The translations under genes and the position numbers were made by a program. From Paraburkholderia tagetis (lineage in GTDB: Bacteria > Pseudomonadota > Gammaproteobacteria > Burkholderiales > Burkholderiaceae): DNA of 64,000 nucleotides. The notes below the pieces were generated by a model that saw only the letters and a list, made by a program, of their open reading frames with translations, was not told where the DNA came from and ran no database searches. The DNA lies in contig NZ_JAKLJA010000015.1 in the NCBI RefSeq assembly GCF_022213065.1, positions 1 to 64,000 of the forward strand. Reading direction: 5' to 3'. Below, piece after piece: positions 43,944 to 52,636 of the stretch (position 1 is its first letter; every line of letters starts with the position of its first letter).

Positions 43944-45317
43944 TTAATGGCAGGAGGGGTTTTCGTTGACGGCGGCTTCGAGCGCACCTGCGCGATGGCT
44001 CGCGCGAGTGCGCCAGTGCAGGCTCAGATGTTCGAAGATCAGGTTGACGATGACGGCGGTAAGCGCGCCCATCGCGAGCCCGTTGCCGAGCACGATTTGC
44101 AGCGTCGCGGGAAAGCGGTGGTAGACGCCGGGCACGACAATCGGCAGGATGCCCATGGTCAGTGCGGCGGCGAGCGTGTACATATTGGCGCGCGTGCGCA
44201 GGTCCACCTGGCGCAGCAGGTTGATGCCCATGACGCCGATGATCGAGAAGACGATCAGCGCCGTGCCGCCCACGACGGCGGCGGGAATCGCGTTGGCAAG
44301 GCGGCTCAATGGCGCGAGCAGTGCGATGGCGATCAGCAGCGCGCCGGCCACCGCGGTCACGAAGCGCGAGCGGATACCCGTTGCCTCCACGATGCCGATG
44401 TTCTCGCTGCTCGTGATGATCAGCGACGTGCCGAAGAGTCCGCCAAGGATCGACATGAGCGCGTCGGCGCGAATGGTCTGCGGCACGGTTACGCGCGGGT
44501 CGATCTCCTTGCCGACGATTTCAGCAATCGCCAGGGTCTGGCCGGTCGCTTCCGCCATCGAAATCACGCTGAAGATCAGCAGCGGCAGTGCGGCGACGAG
44601 ATCGAAGTGCGGCATGCCGAAAGGCAGCGGCGTGGGCAGGGTGATGAGGGCGCCGGTCCACACATTGGCGAAGCTCATGAAGCCCAGCACCGAGGCGAGC
44701 GCGGCGCCCGCGAGCAGGCCGAGCAGCACGGCGAGCTGCCCGAGCATGCCCTTGAAGAGCTTCGCGAACAGCACGGTGAAGGCGACGGTGGCGAGCGCAA
44801 GGCCGATCCCGGCGGGGCTGCCGAATTCGGCGGTGCCGGGGCGGCCGACGATCACCACGCCGTAGATGCGGATCAGGTTGACGGCGACGAGGATCAGCAT
44901 CGCGCCAATCACGATGCGCGGGAAAAAGCGCAGGCAGCGCCTGAACACGGGCAGCAGCAGAAAGTAGAAGAGGCCCGTGAGGATGGTCGCGCCGGTGGCC
45001 GTGCGCAGGTCGGTTTGCTGCGCGATCAGCACGAACAGGACCACGGGTGCGCCGCCCGGCACCATGATGAACGGCAGGCGCGCGCCAAAGCGCAACGGGC
45101 CGAACGACTGCAACAGCGTGCCGATTCCGCAGACGAGAAACGTCGCGCTGATCAGGTCGACGGTCAGCGCGGACGCGAGGCCGAGCGCCTTCGCGACCAG
45201 AAAGACCGCCGTGATGGGCGATGCCGCCACGACCAGCACGTGCTGAAGGCCGAACAACATCAGTTTGACGAGCGGCAGCCGCTCGTCGACAGCGTGAACC
45301 TGCTGGGCTTTCCTCAT
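43944..45317 (-). CDS. NCS2 nucleobase:cation symporter
   Basis: A 457-residue permease of the uracil-xanthine (NCS2) family with about 14 helices. It has GLQHVLVVAASPI near the N terminus, the acidic site ISMAEATGQTLAIAEIVGKEI and SSENIGIVEATGI. It imports a purine, pyrimidine or analogue with protons. The ATG at 45317 follows GGAG; the frame is open further upstream without family similarity. It is divergent from a LacI-type regulator with two operators between them. Confidence 0.92.
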   Translation of the reverse strand: MRKAQQVHAVDERLPLVKLMLFGLQHVLVVAASPITAVFLVAKALGLASALTVDLISATFLVCGIGTLLQSFGPLRFGARLPFIMVPGGAPVVLFVLIAQQTDLRTATGATILTGLFYFLLLPVFRRCLRFFPRIVIGAMLILVAVNLIRIYGVVIVGRPGTAEFGSPAGIGLALATVAFTVLFAKLFKGMLGQLAVLLGLLAGAALASVLGFMSFANVWTGALITLPTPLPFGMPHFDLVAALPLLIFSVISMAEATGQTLAIAEIVGKEIDPRVTVPQTIRADALMSILGGLFGTSLIITSSENIGIVEATGIRSRFVTAVAGALLIAIALLAPLSRLANAIPAAVVGGTALIVFSIIGVMGINLLRQVDLRTRANMYTLAAALTMGILPIVVPGVYHRFPATLQIVLGNGLAMGALTAVIVNLIFEHLSLHWRTRASHRAGALEAAVNENPSCH

Positions 45318-45413
45318 GACTTCGTGTCTCCATGGGTCGCAGACCGCCTCACGTCTGCGAGGGTGTGTCGTTGTTCTGGAAAATCGAGCGCGTCTCAAAC
45401 TTCATCCAAATTT

Positions 45414-45435
45414 CGCCCCAAATCGATTTGGGGCG
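45414..45435. promoter_or_regulatory. LacI-type operator 1 (perfect palindrome)
   Basis: The perfect 22-bp palindrome CGCCCCAAATC/GATTTGGGGCG has the central CG of LacI/GalR operators. It lies between the permease and the LacI-type regulator genes. Confidence 0.8.
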
Positions 45436-45456
45436 AGGTGCAAAAAAATGGGCGGG

Positions 45457-45474
45457 CGCCCCAAATCGATTTGC
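45457..45474. promoter_or_regulatory. LacI-type operator 2 (imperfect)
   Basis: CGCCCCAAATCGATTTGC shares the core of operator 1. The two centres are 43 bp apart, about four helical turns, so two dimers could bind one DNA face or loop. Confidence 0.75.
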
Positions 45475-45580
45475 TATCGTAGAATGGTGCGTCACTAAGG
45501 CCTTGTCAAGCCGGATTATTTATCGACCGAATGGTCGCGATAGCACGCGAACCAGCGACTCCTCCAGCGAGAGAACCAGC

Positions 45581-46606
45581 ATGCAAAGCCCAGCGCCGCC
45601 GAAGTCGCGGCCGACCATTGCCGATGTCGCCCGTGCCGCGGGCGTCTCCACGACCACCGTCTCGCACGCATTGAACGACAAGGGCTACGTCGATCCGCAA
45701 ACGCGTCAGCGCGTGAAGGACGTGGCGCGCGAGCTGGGCTACCGGCCGAGCGTGCGCGCGCAGCGGCTGCGCACGGGCGAAGCGCGCACCATCGCGCTGC
45801 TTTCGTCGATGCCGTTCGAGATCGCCGGCGGCGCGTCGCGGCTCGGGTTTCTGATGGAAGTCGCCGCGGTCGCGGCAGCCGCCGCGCTCACGCGCGGGCT
45901 CGCGCTGGTGCTCGTGCCGCCCGTGATGGCGGGGCGGCTGCCGCTCGAACAACTCGACATCGACGGCGCCATCGTGATCGAACCCACCGCCGACGATGCG
46001 AACGTGACCCATCTCCAGGAGCGCGGCCTGCCCGTCGTGTGCCTGGGGCGCTTGCCGGGCAACGACGCGGTGCCTTATGTCGACATCCATTCGTTCGCCA
46101 CCACGGCGCTGCTGCTGCGCCATCTGCACGAGCAGGGCAGCCGGCGGATTGCGTTGTTGATCGGCGCGCAGCAGCGCAATTCGTATGTCGAATCGCGCGC
46201 GGCCTATGAGCGATTCTGCGCGGAGCACGATATGACGCCCGTGATTGGGGTAGCCGACGAAGCGGGCGGCGAGGAAGCGGGCCGCGCGGCATGCGCGGCG
46301 CTATTGCGGGAGCACCCGCAGCTCGACGGACTGTGCGCGCTGGTTGACGCGTTCGCCGTGGGCGCCGTGCAAGGCCTCGCCGATGCAGGCCGGCGCGTGC
46401 CCGACGACGTCAAAATCGCGACCCGCTACGACGGGATTCGCGCACGCAGTTGCCGTCCGCCGCTCACGGCAGTCGACCTTCACCTCGACGAAATGGCGTC
46501 GCAGGCCGTGGCGCTGCTGTTCGATCATCTGGCCGGCAAGGGCGGGGCACGCTGCGCCACGCCGCCTGATCCGTCATTGGTGGTACGCGAGTCTTCGTTG
46601 CGCTGA
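45581..46606 (+). CDS. LacI/GalR-family transcriptional regulator
   Basis: A 341-residue repressor. The HTH is PTIADVARAAGVSTTTVSHALN (about 11-32), followed by a hinge (VARELGYRPSVRAQRL) and a periplasmic-binding-like sensor. It is divergent from the permease/amidohydrolase genes and the probable ligand of the two palindromes. The frame is open upstream through the operators, but MQSPAPPKSRPTIADV at 45581 is the sensible start. Confidence 0.92.
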   Translation: MQSPAPPKSRPTIADVARAAGVSTTTVSHALNDKGYVDPQTRQRVKDVARELGYRPSVRAQRLRTGEARTIALLSSMPFEIAGGASRLGFLMEVAAVAAAAALTRGLALVLVPPVMAGRLPLEQLDIDGAIVIEPTADDANVTHLQERGLPVVCLGRLPGNDAVPYVDIHSFATTALLLRHLHEQGSRRIALLIGAQQRNSYVESRAAYERFCAEHDMTPVIGVADEAGGEEAGRAACAALLREHPQLDGLCALVDAFAVGAVQGLADAGRRVPDDVKIATRYDGIRARSCRPPLTAVDLHLDEMASQAVALLFDHLAGKGGARCATPPDPSLVVRESSLR

Positions 46607-46990
46607 ACCGCTGATGACACGCGAATGCCATTTTCGGGGGCGTTCTTTATAAGCCATTAGAGAATTAAAAAACGCCTCGCGATGTTAGATATCGTTAGCT
46701 AACCGTGACTAAAAGCGCGCGAGTAAGCGCGATAAGTGCGACTAAAAGCACCATTGGCCGAAGACAATATTTCCATCTGGATGGATATATAAATCAACCG
46801 GGTTTTCCCTCGTGATGAAAAATACCCGGATTGCATATTCTATTTTTCTATCTTCGATAAGATGTGCGGCGGGCGTCCTTATCGGGTTCCCGCGGTGATA
46901 CGGGGTCGAGCGAAGCAATGTCTTCGCTTCGTCAAAAATGGGGACGCGATTCGCGGAACCCTTAAAAACAGTATTGAATAAGTTTGCGAA
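46607..46990. other. AT-rich intergenic region
   Basis: This 384-bp gap is clearly richer in A and T than its surroundings, with runs such as AGAATTAAAAAACG and TATTCTATTTTTCTATC. No convincing gene was found on either strand. It is the upstream region of the binding-protein/cyclase operon and may hold its promoter and silencer sites. Confidence 0.6.
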
Positions 46991-48133
46991 ATGAGACGAC
47001 GCTTCAATACCGTCGTTTGCCGGTTTATCCGGGGGGCAGGCGCTCGCCGCCGCGTGAGGAGATGGGCCACGCCGCTGGCTTGTGTCGTCCTGCTGCTGTC
47101 CTTTTTCTGGACGCATACGCTCGCGGATTCTTACGCGCCACGCCAGTCCGTGCTGCGCGTGCTCGCATGGCCCGGCTATGCGGACGACGACTGGGTCCGC
47201 GCGTTCGAGAAGCGCTTCCACGCCAGGGTCGAAGTCACGTTCGTCGATTCCGACGAGGCGCTATGGGCGCGCATGCATAGCGCCGAGCCGCAGCCGTTCG
47301 ACGTGCTGGCGGCCAATACCGCGGAGATCGAGCGCTACGCGCGCGCCGGCATGCTCACCGTGCTCGATCTCTCGCGCATTCCGAATCGCCGCTGGCAGCA
47401 AGCGTATTTTCAGCGGCTCGCCAGCATTCGCGGGCTCGTGGACGCGGGCCACGCCTATGCGATTCCCTTCACCTATTCGTCGATGGGGCTCATCTACGAC
47501 CGCAAGCAGATTGCGGTGGCGCCGCGCTCGATGCGCGCCCTGTGGGATCCGCAGTATCGCGGCAAGGTGCTCGATTTCAACAGCGCGCAGCACAACTTCT
47601 CGTTCGCCGCGCTGGCGCTTGGCTATGCCGATCCGTTTCACCTGACGCCCGAGCAGATGCGCACCGTTGCGCGCGAACTCGTGCGCTTGCGGCGTAATCT
47701 GCTCACGTACTACACGCTGCCGGAAGAGGCGACCGAGCAGTTCGTGCAGCATCACGTGGCGCTGATGTTCGGCAATTACGGCACGCAGCAGGTCGAGCAA
47801 CTGCGCCAGGCAGGCGTGGACGTGGGTTACGTCATACCAGACGAAGGCGCGCTCGCGTGGCTCGATTGCTGGGCCATCACGCGCAACGCGAGCAATCCGG
47901 CGCTGGCTTACGAGTGGATTAACGCCATGCTCGCGCCGGATATCGGCAAGCAATTGACGAAGCGGCAGGGGCTCGCCAACACGATGACGCCCGTGCCCGG
48001 CGACGCGGCCAGCGAGGCTTCCGGCGCGGGACCGCACCTCGTCTGGATCCAGCCTGTCGAGAACATCGGCCAGCGCGAAGCGCTGTGGCAGCGGATCGAA
48101 TCGGGCGACCGGTTGAGGAGCTTTCCGCAATGA
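46991..48133 (+). CDS. Orphan polyamine-type periplasmic binding protein
   Basis: A 380-residue solute-binding protein of the PotD/PotF spermidine/putrescine type. A basic N terminus and a long hydrophobic segment (WATPLACVVLLLSFFWTH, about 25-42) act as signal peptide or anchor. The core has RVLAWPGYADDDWVRAFEKRF, FDVLAANTAEIERYARAGML, AIPFTYSSMGLIYDR and VIPDEGALAWLDCWAI. No ABC permease or ATPase is adjacent. Its stop overlaps the start of a diguanylate cyclase gene, so it more likely senses a ligand for that enzyme than transports it. Ligand not proven; the ribosome site is weak. Confidence 0.88.
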   Translation: MRRRFNTVVCRFIRGAGARRRVRRWATPLACVVLLLSFFWTHTLADSYAPRQSVLRVLAWPGYADDDWVRAFEKRFHARVEVTFVDSDEALWARMHSAEPQPFDVLAANTAEIERYARAGMLTVLDLSRIPNRRWQQAYFQRLASIRGLVDAGHAYAIPFTYSSMGLIYDRKQIAVAPRSMRALWDPQYRGKVLDFNSAQHNFSFAALALGYADPFHLTPEQMRTVARELVRLRRNLLTYYTLPEEATEQFVQHHVALMFGNYGTQQVEQLRQAGVDVGYVIPDEGALAWLDCWAITRNASNPALAYEWINAMLAPDIGKQLTKRQGLANTMTPVPGDAASEASGAGPHLVWIQPVENIGQREALWQRIESGDRLRSFPQ

Positions 48134-49890
48134 TCAAGCTCGGTTTGACCTCGCGGCTTTCGATCCTGCTCGTATGCATCGGCGTTGGGGCGTCGGGCGC
48201 GACGGGCTATTCCACCTATCGGGCCAATCGCGAGATGCTCATGCACGAAGCGGAGCGCAGCCTGCTGACCTCGACGCACTTGCTGAGCCAGCGTTTCACG
48301 GCGGCGCTCGGCGATATTGCGGACGATGCCCTCGTGCTCACGACGCTGCCTTCGTCCGTGGCGGTCGCGCGGGGCGAGGCGCTCCATCCCGCCGACGCCA
48401 GGCTTAAGCAGGTGTTCAGCGGCTTCATGCGGCACCACCCCGAGTATGTGCAAATACGCCTGATTTCTCGCTCGCATTACGGCCTGGAGCGCATTCGCGT
48501 CAATCGCGGCGAGCACGGCACCGTTGCCGTGCCCGATAGCGAATTGCAGGAGAAGGGCCAGTTTCCGTATGTGTTCGACACGCTCGCGGCGGGGCCGGCG
48601 CGCGTCTATGTTTCGCCCATCAGCCTCAAGGTCGGGCCGGGCTCGGGCCAGGGCAAGCCGGTGGTGATGATCGGCGCGCCAATCGTCGATGCAAGCGGCG
48701 ACAAGGTTGGCGTGCTCGTGATCGACGTGGATCTGACCCGCGTGTTCGAGCGCATCGAGCGCGACTTGCCCGCCGACTACGTGGTGTACATGGCCAACGA
48801 GTGGGGCGATTTTCTCGTGCATCCGGATCCCACCCAGACCTTCGGCTTCGAGCGCGGCCGCCGCGTGCTGATGCAAAAGAGCTTTCCCGCCACCGCGCCG
48901 CTCTTCGAGGGCGGGCCGGCGACCCTGACATTCAACGGCTTTGCGCACGGGCAGGAGCCGCCGGCCGAGGTGTTCGCGTTCGTGCGCTCGCCGTTCGGCC
49001 TCGTGGACGGCAAGCGCTTTATCGCGCTCGGTCTCGCCCGGCCGCTCACGGATGTGCTCGCGCCCGCCAACGAACTCGGCGCGCAGATCGTGCGCCTCGT
49101 GCTGATTTCCAGCACCATCGCGATCGTGCTGGCGGTGCTGTTCGCGCGCGCGTTGGCGCGGCCGCTGCGCACGCTCGCGTATGCGGTCACGCATGTCTTC
49201 GACGAAGAGGCCATCGAGCGCCTGCCCGTTCGGCGCTCCGACGAGATTGGCGTGCTCGCGCGCTGCTTCGACCGCATGCGCTTCGAGATCCGCTCCCAGG
49301 TGGAGGCGCTGCATATGCGGCAGCAGGAGCTCACGCATCTCGCGGGCCACGATACGCTGACCGGCTTGCCCAACCGCATGCACTTCATGGAGCAGCTCGA
49401 ACTGGCGATACGTCGCGCGGCGCTGAGCGACGAGCCGCTGGCCCTCATGTTCGTCGACCTGAACGGCTTCAAGCAAATCAACGATCAACTGGGACACTCG
49501 GCCGGCGACGAGACACTCGTTGTTGTCGCGCAGCGACTGCGCGCGGCGCTGCGCGGCACGGATGTGGTCGCCCGCTTCGGCGGAGACGAGTTCGTCATTC
49601 TCGTGACCGGCATGCGCTCGCCCGACGCGCTGCGCGTGGCGGCGGGACGCGTTCAGTTGGCGATGGACGCACCCGTGCCGCTCGGCACGAACCTGATGAA
49701 GGTAGGCGTGAGCATCGGCATCAGCGAATATCCGGCCGATGGCAACCACGCCGAGGAACTGCTGGCGAAGGCCGATACCGCCATGTACGCCGCGAAAACC
49801 TCAGCAGAATCCCACTACGTCCGCTATCAGGATGTGACGGATGCATCGGTGGAACTGAGCCGGGACCGGCTTGCATCGGGCGACGAGTAA
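48130..49890 (+). CDS. Membrane diguanylate cyclase (Cache-HAMP-GGDEF)
   Basis: A 586-residue signalling enzyme. Helix 1 (about 10-30), a large periplasmic Cache-type sensor (about 35-310), helix 2 (IVRLVLISSTIAIVLAVLFA), a HAMP linker and a C-terminal GGDEF domain follow in order. The active site is ARFGGDEFVIL (484-488), with an intact inhibitory I-site RGTD five residues earlier. There is no EAL domain. It should make c-di-GMP in response to the periplasmic signal. ATG 48130 overlaps the binding-protein stop (ATGA), which couples the two. Confidence 0.92.
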   Translation: MIKLGLTSRLSILLVCIGVGASGATGYSTYRANREMLMHEAERSLLTSTHLLSQRFTAALGDIADDALVLTTLPSSVAVARGEALHPADARLKQVFSGFMRHHPEYVQIRLISRSHYGLERIRVNRGEHGTVAVPDSELQEKGQFPYVFDTLAAGPARVYVSPISLKVGPGSGQGKPVVMIGAPIVDASGDKVGVLVIDVDLTRVFERIERDLPADYVVYMANEWGDFLVHPDPTQTFGFERGRRVLMQKSFPATAPLFEGGPATLTFNGFAHGQEPPAEVFAFVRSPFGLVDGKRFIALGLARPLTDVLAPANELGAQIVRLVLISSTIAIVLAVLFARALARPLRTLAYAVTHVFDEEAIERLPVRRSDEIGVLARCFDRMRFEIRSQVEALHMRQQELTHLAGHDTLTGLPNRMHFMEQLELAIRRAALSDEPLALMFVDLNGFKQINDQLGHSAGDETLVVVAQRLRAALRGTDVVARFGGDEFVILVTGMRSPDALRVAAGRVQLAMDAPVPLGTNLMKVGVSIGISEYPADGNHAEELLAKADTAMYAAKTSAESHYVRYQDVTDASVELSRDRLASGDE

Positions 49891-49986
49891 GACCTTCTTT
49901 GGCTTAAGTTTGTCGCATTATGTCTTGGACAGACTGAACTGGCGATCCTAGACTTGCGCTACCGACTCAAACAAAGGAGCAAGTCG

Positions 49987-51018
49987 ATGAGCATCAAAGA
50001 CAAATTGCCCGCTGGCACGCAGCTGGGCTTTGGCGCGGCACCGCTGGGCAACATGTTCCGCAACATCCCCGAAGACGAAGCGCTGGCGACCGTCAAGGCC
50101 GCCTGGGACCAGGGCGTGCGTTATTTCGATACGGCCCCGCTTTATGGCGCAGGCCTCTCGGAAATTCGCCTGGGCGATGCGCTCGCCGGCTACAAGCGCG
50201 ACGAATACGTGCTGAGCACGAAAGTGGGCCGCGTGATTCTCGATGAGATCGAGGACGTGGGCGCACGCGATCTGGGTGAGAAAGGCGGCGTGTTCGCGTT
50301 CGGTCGCCCGAACAAGATCGTCAACGACTATACGGCCGACGCCACGCTGCGCTCGGTCGAGGACAGCCTCAAGCGCCTGAAGACCGACCGCCTCGACATC
50401 GTCTGGGTGCACGACGTCGCGCAGGACTTCTACGGCGACGAATGGCTCTCCGTGTTCGAAACGGCGCGCAAGGGCGCGTTCCGCGCGCTCTCGCGTCTGC
50501 GCGACGAAGGCGTCATCAAGGCGTGGGGCCTCGGCGTCAATCGCGTCGAGCCGGTCGAACTGCTGCTCGATCTGAGCGAAACGAAGGCGGACGGCTTCCT
50601 GCTCGCGGGCCGCTATACGCTGCTCGATCACGAGCGCGCATTGCAGCGCGTGATGCCTGCCGCGCTCGCGCAAGGCGCCGAGATCGTGGTTGGCGGTCCG
50701 TATAGCTCGGGCGTGCTCGCTGGCGGCCAGAACTTCGAGTACCAGAAGGCCTCGCCGGAAATTCTCGCCAAGGTCGAGCGCATCAAGGCCGTTGCCGCGC
50801 GCCATCACGTGAGCGTGAAGGCCGCCGCACTGCAGTTCGCGTTGGCCAACCCGGCGGTTGCCGCTGTGATCCCGGGCGCGAGCAAGCCGCAACGCATCGC
50901 GGAAGACCACGCCGCCGTGAAGGAAGCGATTCCCGCTGGCTTCTGGCGCGATCTGCGCGAGCAGGGTCTCGTGGCCCCGAATGCGCCGCTGCCTGGCGAC
51001 CTGATCGACAACGCCTGA
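49987..51018 (+). CDS. Aldo/keto reductase
   Basis: A 343-residue AKR with catalytic Asp/Tyr in FDTAPLYG, Lys in LSTKVG and His in VWVHD. It is nearest to the D-threo-aldose/L-fucose dehydrogenase and pyridoxal dehydrogenase-like group. NAD(P)-dependent oxidation of an aldose or aldehyde is likely. AAAGGAG precedes ATG 49987. It lies 24 bp before a small SRPBCC gene and probably shares its transcript. Confidence 0.9.
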   Translation: MSIKDKLPAGTQLGFGAAPLGNMFRNIPEDEALATVKAAWDQGVRYFDTAPLYGAGLSEIRLGDALAGYKRDEYVLSTKVGRVILDEIEDVGARDLGEKGGVFAFGRPNKIVNDYTADATLRSVEDSLKRLKTDRLDIVWVHDVAQDFYGDEWLSVFETARKGAFRALSRLRDEGVIKAWGLGVNRVEPVELLLDLSETKADGFLLAGRYTLLDHERALQRVMPAALAQGAEIVVGGPYSSGVLAGGQNFEYQKASPEILAKVERIKAVAARHHVSVKAAALQFALANPAVAAVIPGASKPQRIAEDHAAVKEAIPAGFWRDLREQGLVAPNAPLPGDLIDNA

Positions 51019-51042
51019 TCGGCAACGCTTAAGGAGAGCGAC

Positions 51043-51471
51043 ATGGCACAAGCCAATGCTTCAATCAGGATTCCTGATTCACCGGATGCCGTATGGCAAC
51101 TGATTGGCGGCTTCAATTCGCTGCCGGACTGGCTGCCCTACATTCCGTCCAGCGAATTGAGCGAAGGCGGCCGCGTGCGGCACCTCGCCAATCCGAGCGG
51201 CGAAACGATCGTCGAGCGTCTGGAAGCGTTCGATCACCGCGCGCGCAGCTATACCTACTCGATCCTCGAAGCGCCGTTCCCGGTCACGGGATACCGCTCG
51301 ACGTTGCAGGTGCGGGAGATCGAAGGCGGCCGCGCAGCGCAGGTCGACTGGTCCGGCGAGTTCACGCCGAACGGCGTGACGGACGAAGCAGCCTCGCGCC
51401 TCTTCGAAGGCATCTACCGCGACGGCTTGCAGGCATTGGCGGCGTCGTTTGCCGGGAAGGGCCAGGCCTGA
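51043..51471 (+). CDS. SRPBCC-family protein
   Basis: A 142-residue START-like (polyketide cyclase/dehydrase type) protein: MAQANASIRIPDSPDAVWQLIGGFNSLPDWLP, then GGRAAQVDWSGEF. The fold encloses a hydrophobic ligand pocket; function is unknown. AAGGAG precedes the ATG. Second gene of the AKR unit. Confidence 0.88.
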   Translation: MAQANASIRIPDSPDAVWQLIGGFNSLPDWLPYIPSSELSEGGRVRHLANPSGETIVERLEAFDHRARSYTYSILEAPFPVTGYRSTLQVREIEGGRAAQVDWSGEFTPNGVTDEAASRLFEGIYRDGLQALAASFAGKGQA

Positions 51472-51486
51472 AGGTGGTGCTGGGTG

Positions 51487-51515
51487 GGGTTGGAGCGGGC
51501 AACCTGCTCCAACCC
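51487..51515. terminator. Bidirectional hairpin terminator
   Basis: A perfect 10-bp stem, GGGTTGGAGC with GCTCCAACCC and a 9-nt loop, lies between the converging SRPBCC and LysR genes. There is no strong T-run. Confidence 0.6.
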
Positions 51516-51527
51516 TGTCGACGCACT

Positions 51528-52463
51528 TCAGCTTTCGCCGCCATCCTCGCCGCGCAATTGCTCGATCAGCAGTTTCGCTCCGGCTGAGAGCGGCGCGCCT
51601 TTTCGGGTGACCAGTTCATAAGGCTCGCTACGCGAGGCCAGATGGAGCGGGAGAATGCAGGTCATTTCGTGACGCGCAAAGAACTGCGCGACATCGATGG
51701 ACACCAGCGCGACGAACGATGGATTGCTTTGCAGCACCGCCAGCGTGGCGAACGCGGAAGTCGTTTCGAGCAGATGCAGCGGAAAGCGGATCTCGGCGTC
51801 GCGGAATTCGCGCTCGAGCAAAAGCCGCATCGGCATGTTCGCGCGGTACACGACCCACCGGTATTCCGCGAGATCCTGGAGCGCGAGCTTCTTTGCGCGC
51901 CGGAGCGGATGCTGCACGTTCGCGACAACCGCGAGCGTCTCGTCCTGAAGCTTGATCGACTCGTAAAACTGCGGCGTCTGGCTGATCGTCGTGCGGCAGA
52001 TGGCCAGATCCAGCCGGCCCGCATCGAGCTGGCTCAGCAAGGCCGCGCTCGTGTCCTCCACGATCTCGACCGACATATCCGGATTGCGCGCGATCACCGC
52101 GGTAATCGCGTCGGTGAGGCGCGGCACCGCGCCCATGATCACGCCCACTGCCACGCGGCCGCCCTGGCCGCGCTCGATCCCCACCATTTCCTCGCGCATG
52201 TGCGAGAGGTCCGTATGAATCAGGCGCGCATAGCGGATCACGCAATGCCCGGCCTCGTTGGGTTCGAGCCCCCGGTTGGTGCGATGGAAGAGCGGCGTGT
52301 CGAAGGTGGTTTCGATTTCCTGTAGCGCCTTGCTGGCGCCGGGCTGCGTGAGCGCGACCTGTTGCGCGGCCTTGAGCAGCGAGCCGTGGTCGCCGAGCGC
52401 AATCAACAGCCGCAATTGCTTCAGGTGGAGCCGGGAGATGATGGAATTGAGCGGGGGTGTCAT
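51528..52463 (-). CDS. LysR-family regulator
   Basis: A 311-residue LTTR with HTH LRLLIALGDHGSLLKAAQQVALTQPGASKALQEIE. It is of the group that controls aromatic or hydroxy-acid catabolism. It is divergent from the iron-containing alcohol dehydrogenase gene and is the likely regulator of the cassette to its right. Confidence 0.92.
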   Translation of the reverse strand: MTPPLNSIISRLHLKQLRLLIALGDHGSLLKAAQQVALTQPGASKALQEIETTFDTPLFHRTNRGLEPNEAGHCVIRYARLIHTDLSHMREEMVGIERGQGGRVAVGVIMGAVPRLTDAITAVIARNPDMSVEIVEDTSAALLSQLDAGRLDLAICRTTISQTPQFYESIKLQDETLAVVANVQHPLRRAKKLALQDLAEYRWVVYRANMPMRLLLEREFRDAEIRFPLHLLETTSAFATLAVLQSNPSFVALVSIDVAQFFARHEMTCILPLHLASRSEPYELVTRKGAPLSAGAKLLIEQLRGEDGGES

Positions 52464-52507
52464 GGGCTTGAGGAAAAGTTATATCCGTATCAAAACTTCT
52501 CAATTAC

Positions 52508-52520
52508 GGCTTAATAAGCC
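52508..52520. promoter_or_regulatory. Candidate LysR operator
   Basis: The perfect palindrome GGCTTAATAAGCC lies in the 173-bp gap between the divergent LysR and Fe-ADH genes. Confidence 0.5.
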
Positions 52521-52636
52521 TCTCCTTATACTGGTTCAATACTACGACTCCGCAAGCGCCAGCGCGTTGCCCGAGTCTGGCTTGTCAGCGCGAGGCGCGA
52601 CAGCAAACGCATCCACTATAACTGAAGCTCATTGCC

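Noticed and set aside
46742..47221. Minus-strand frame across the AT-rich gap and the start of the binding-protein gene
   Set aside because: No domain, overlaps a well-supported gene, and extends through low-complexity intergenic DNA.
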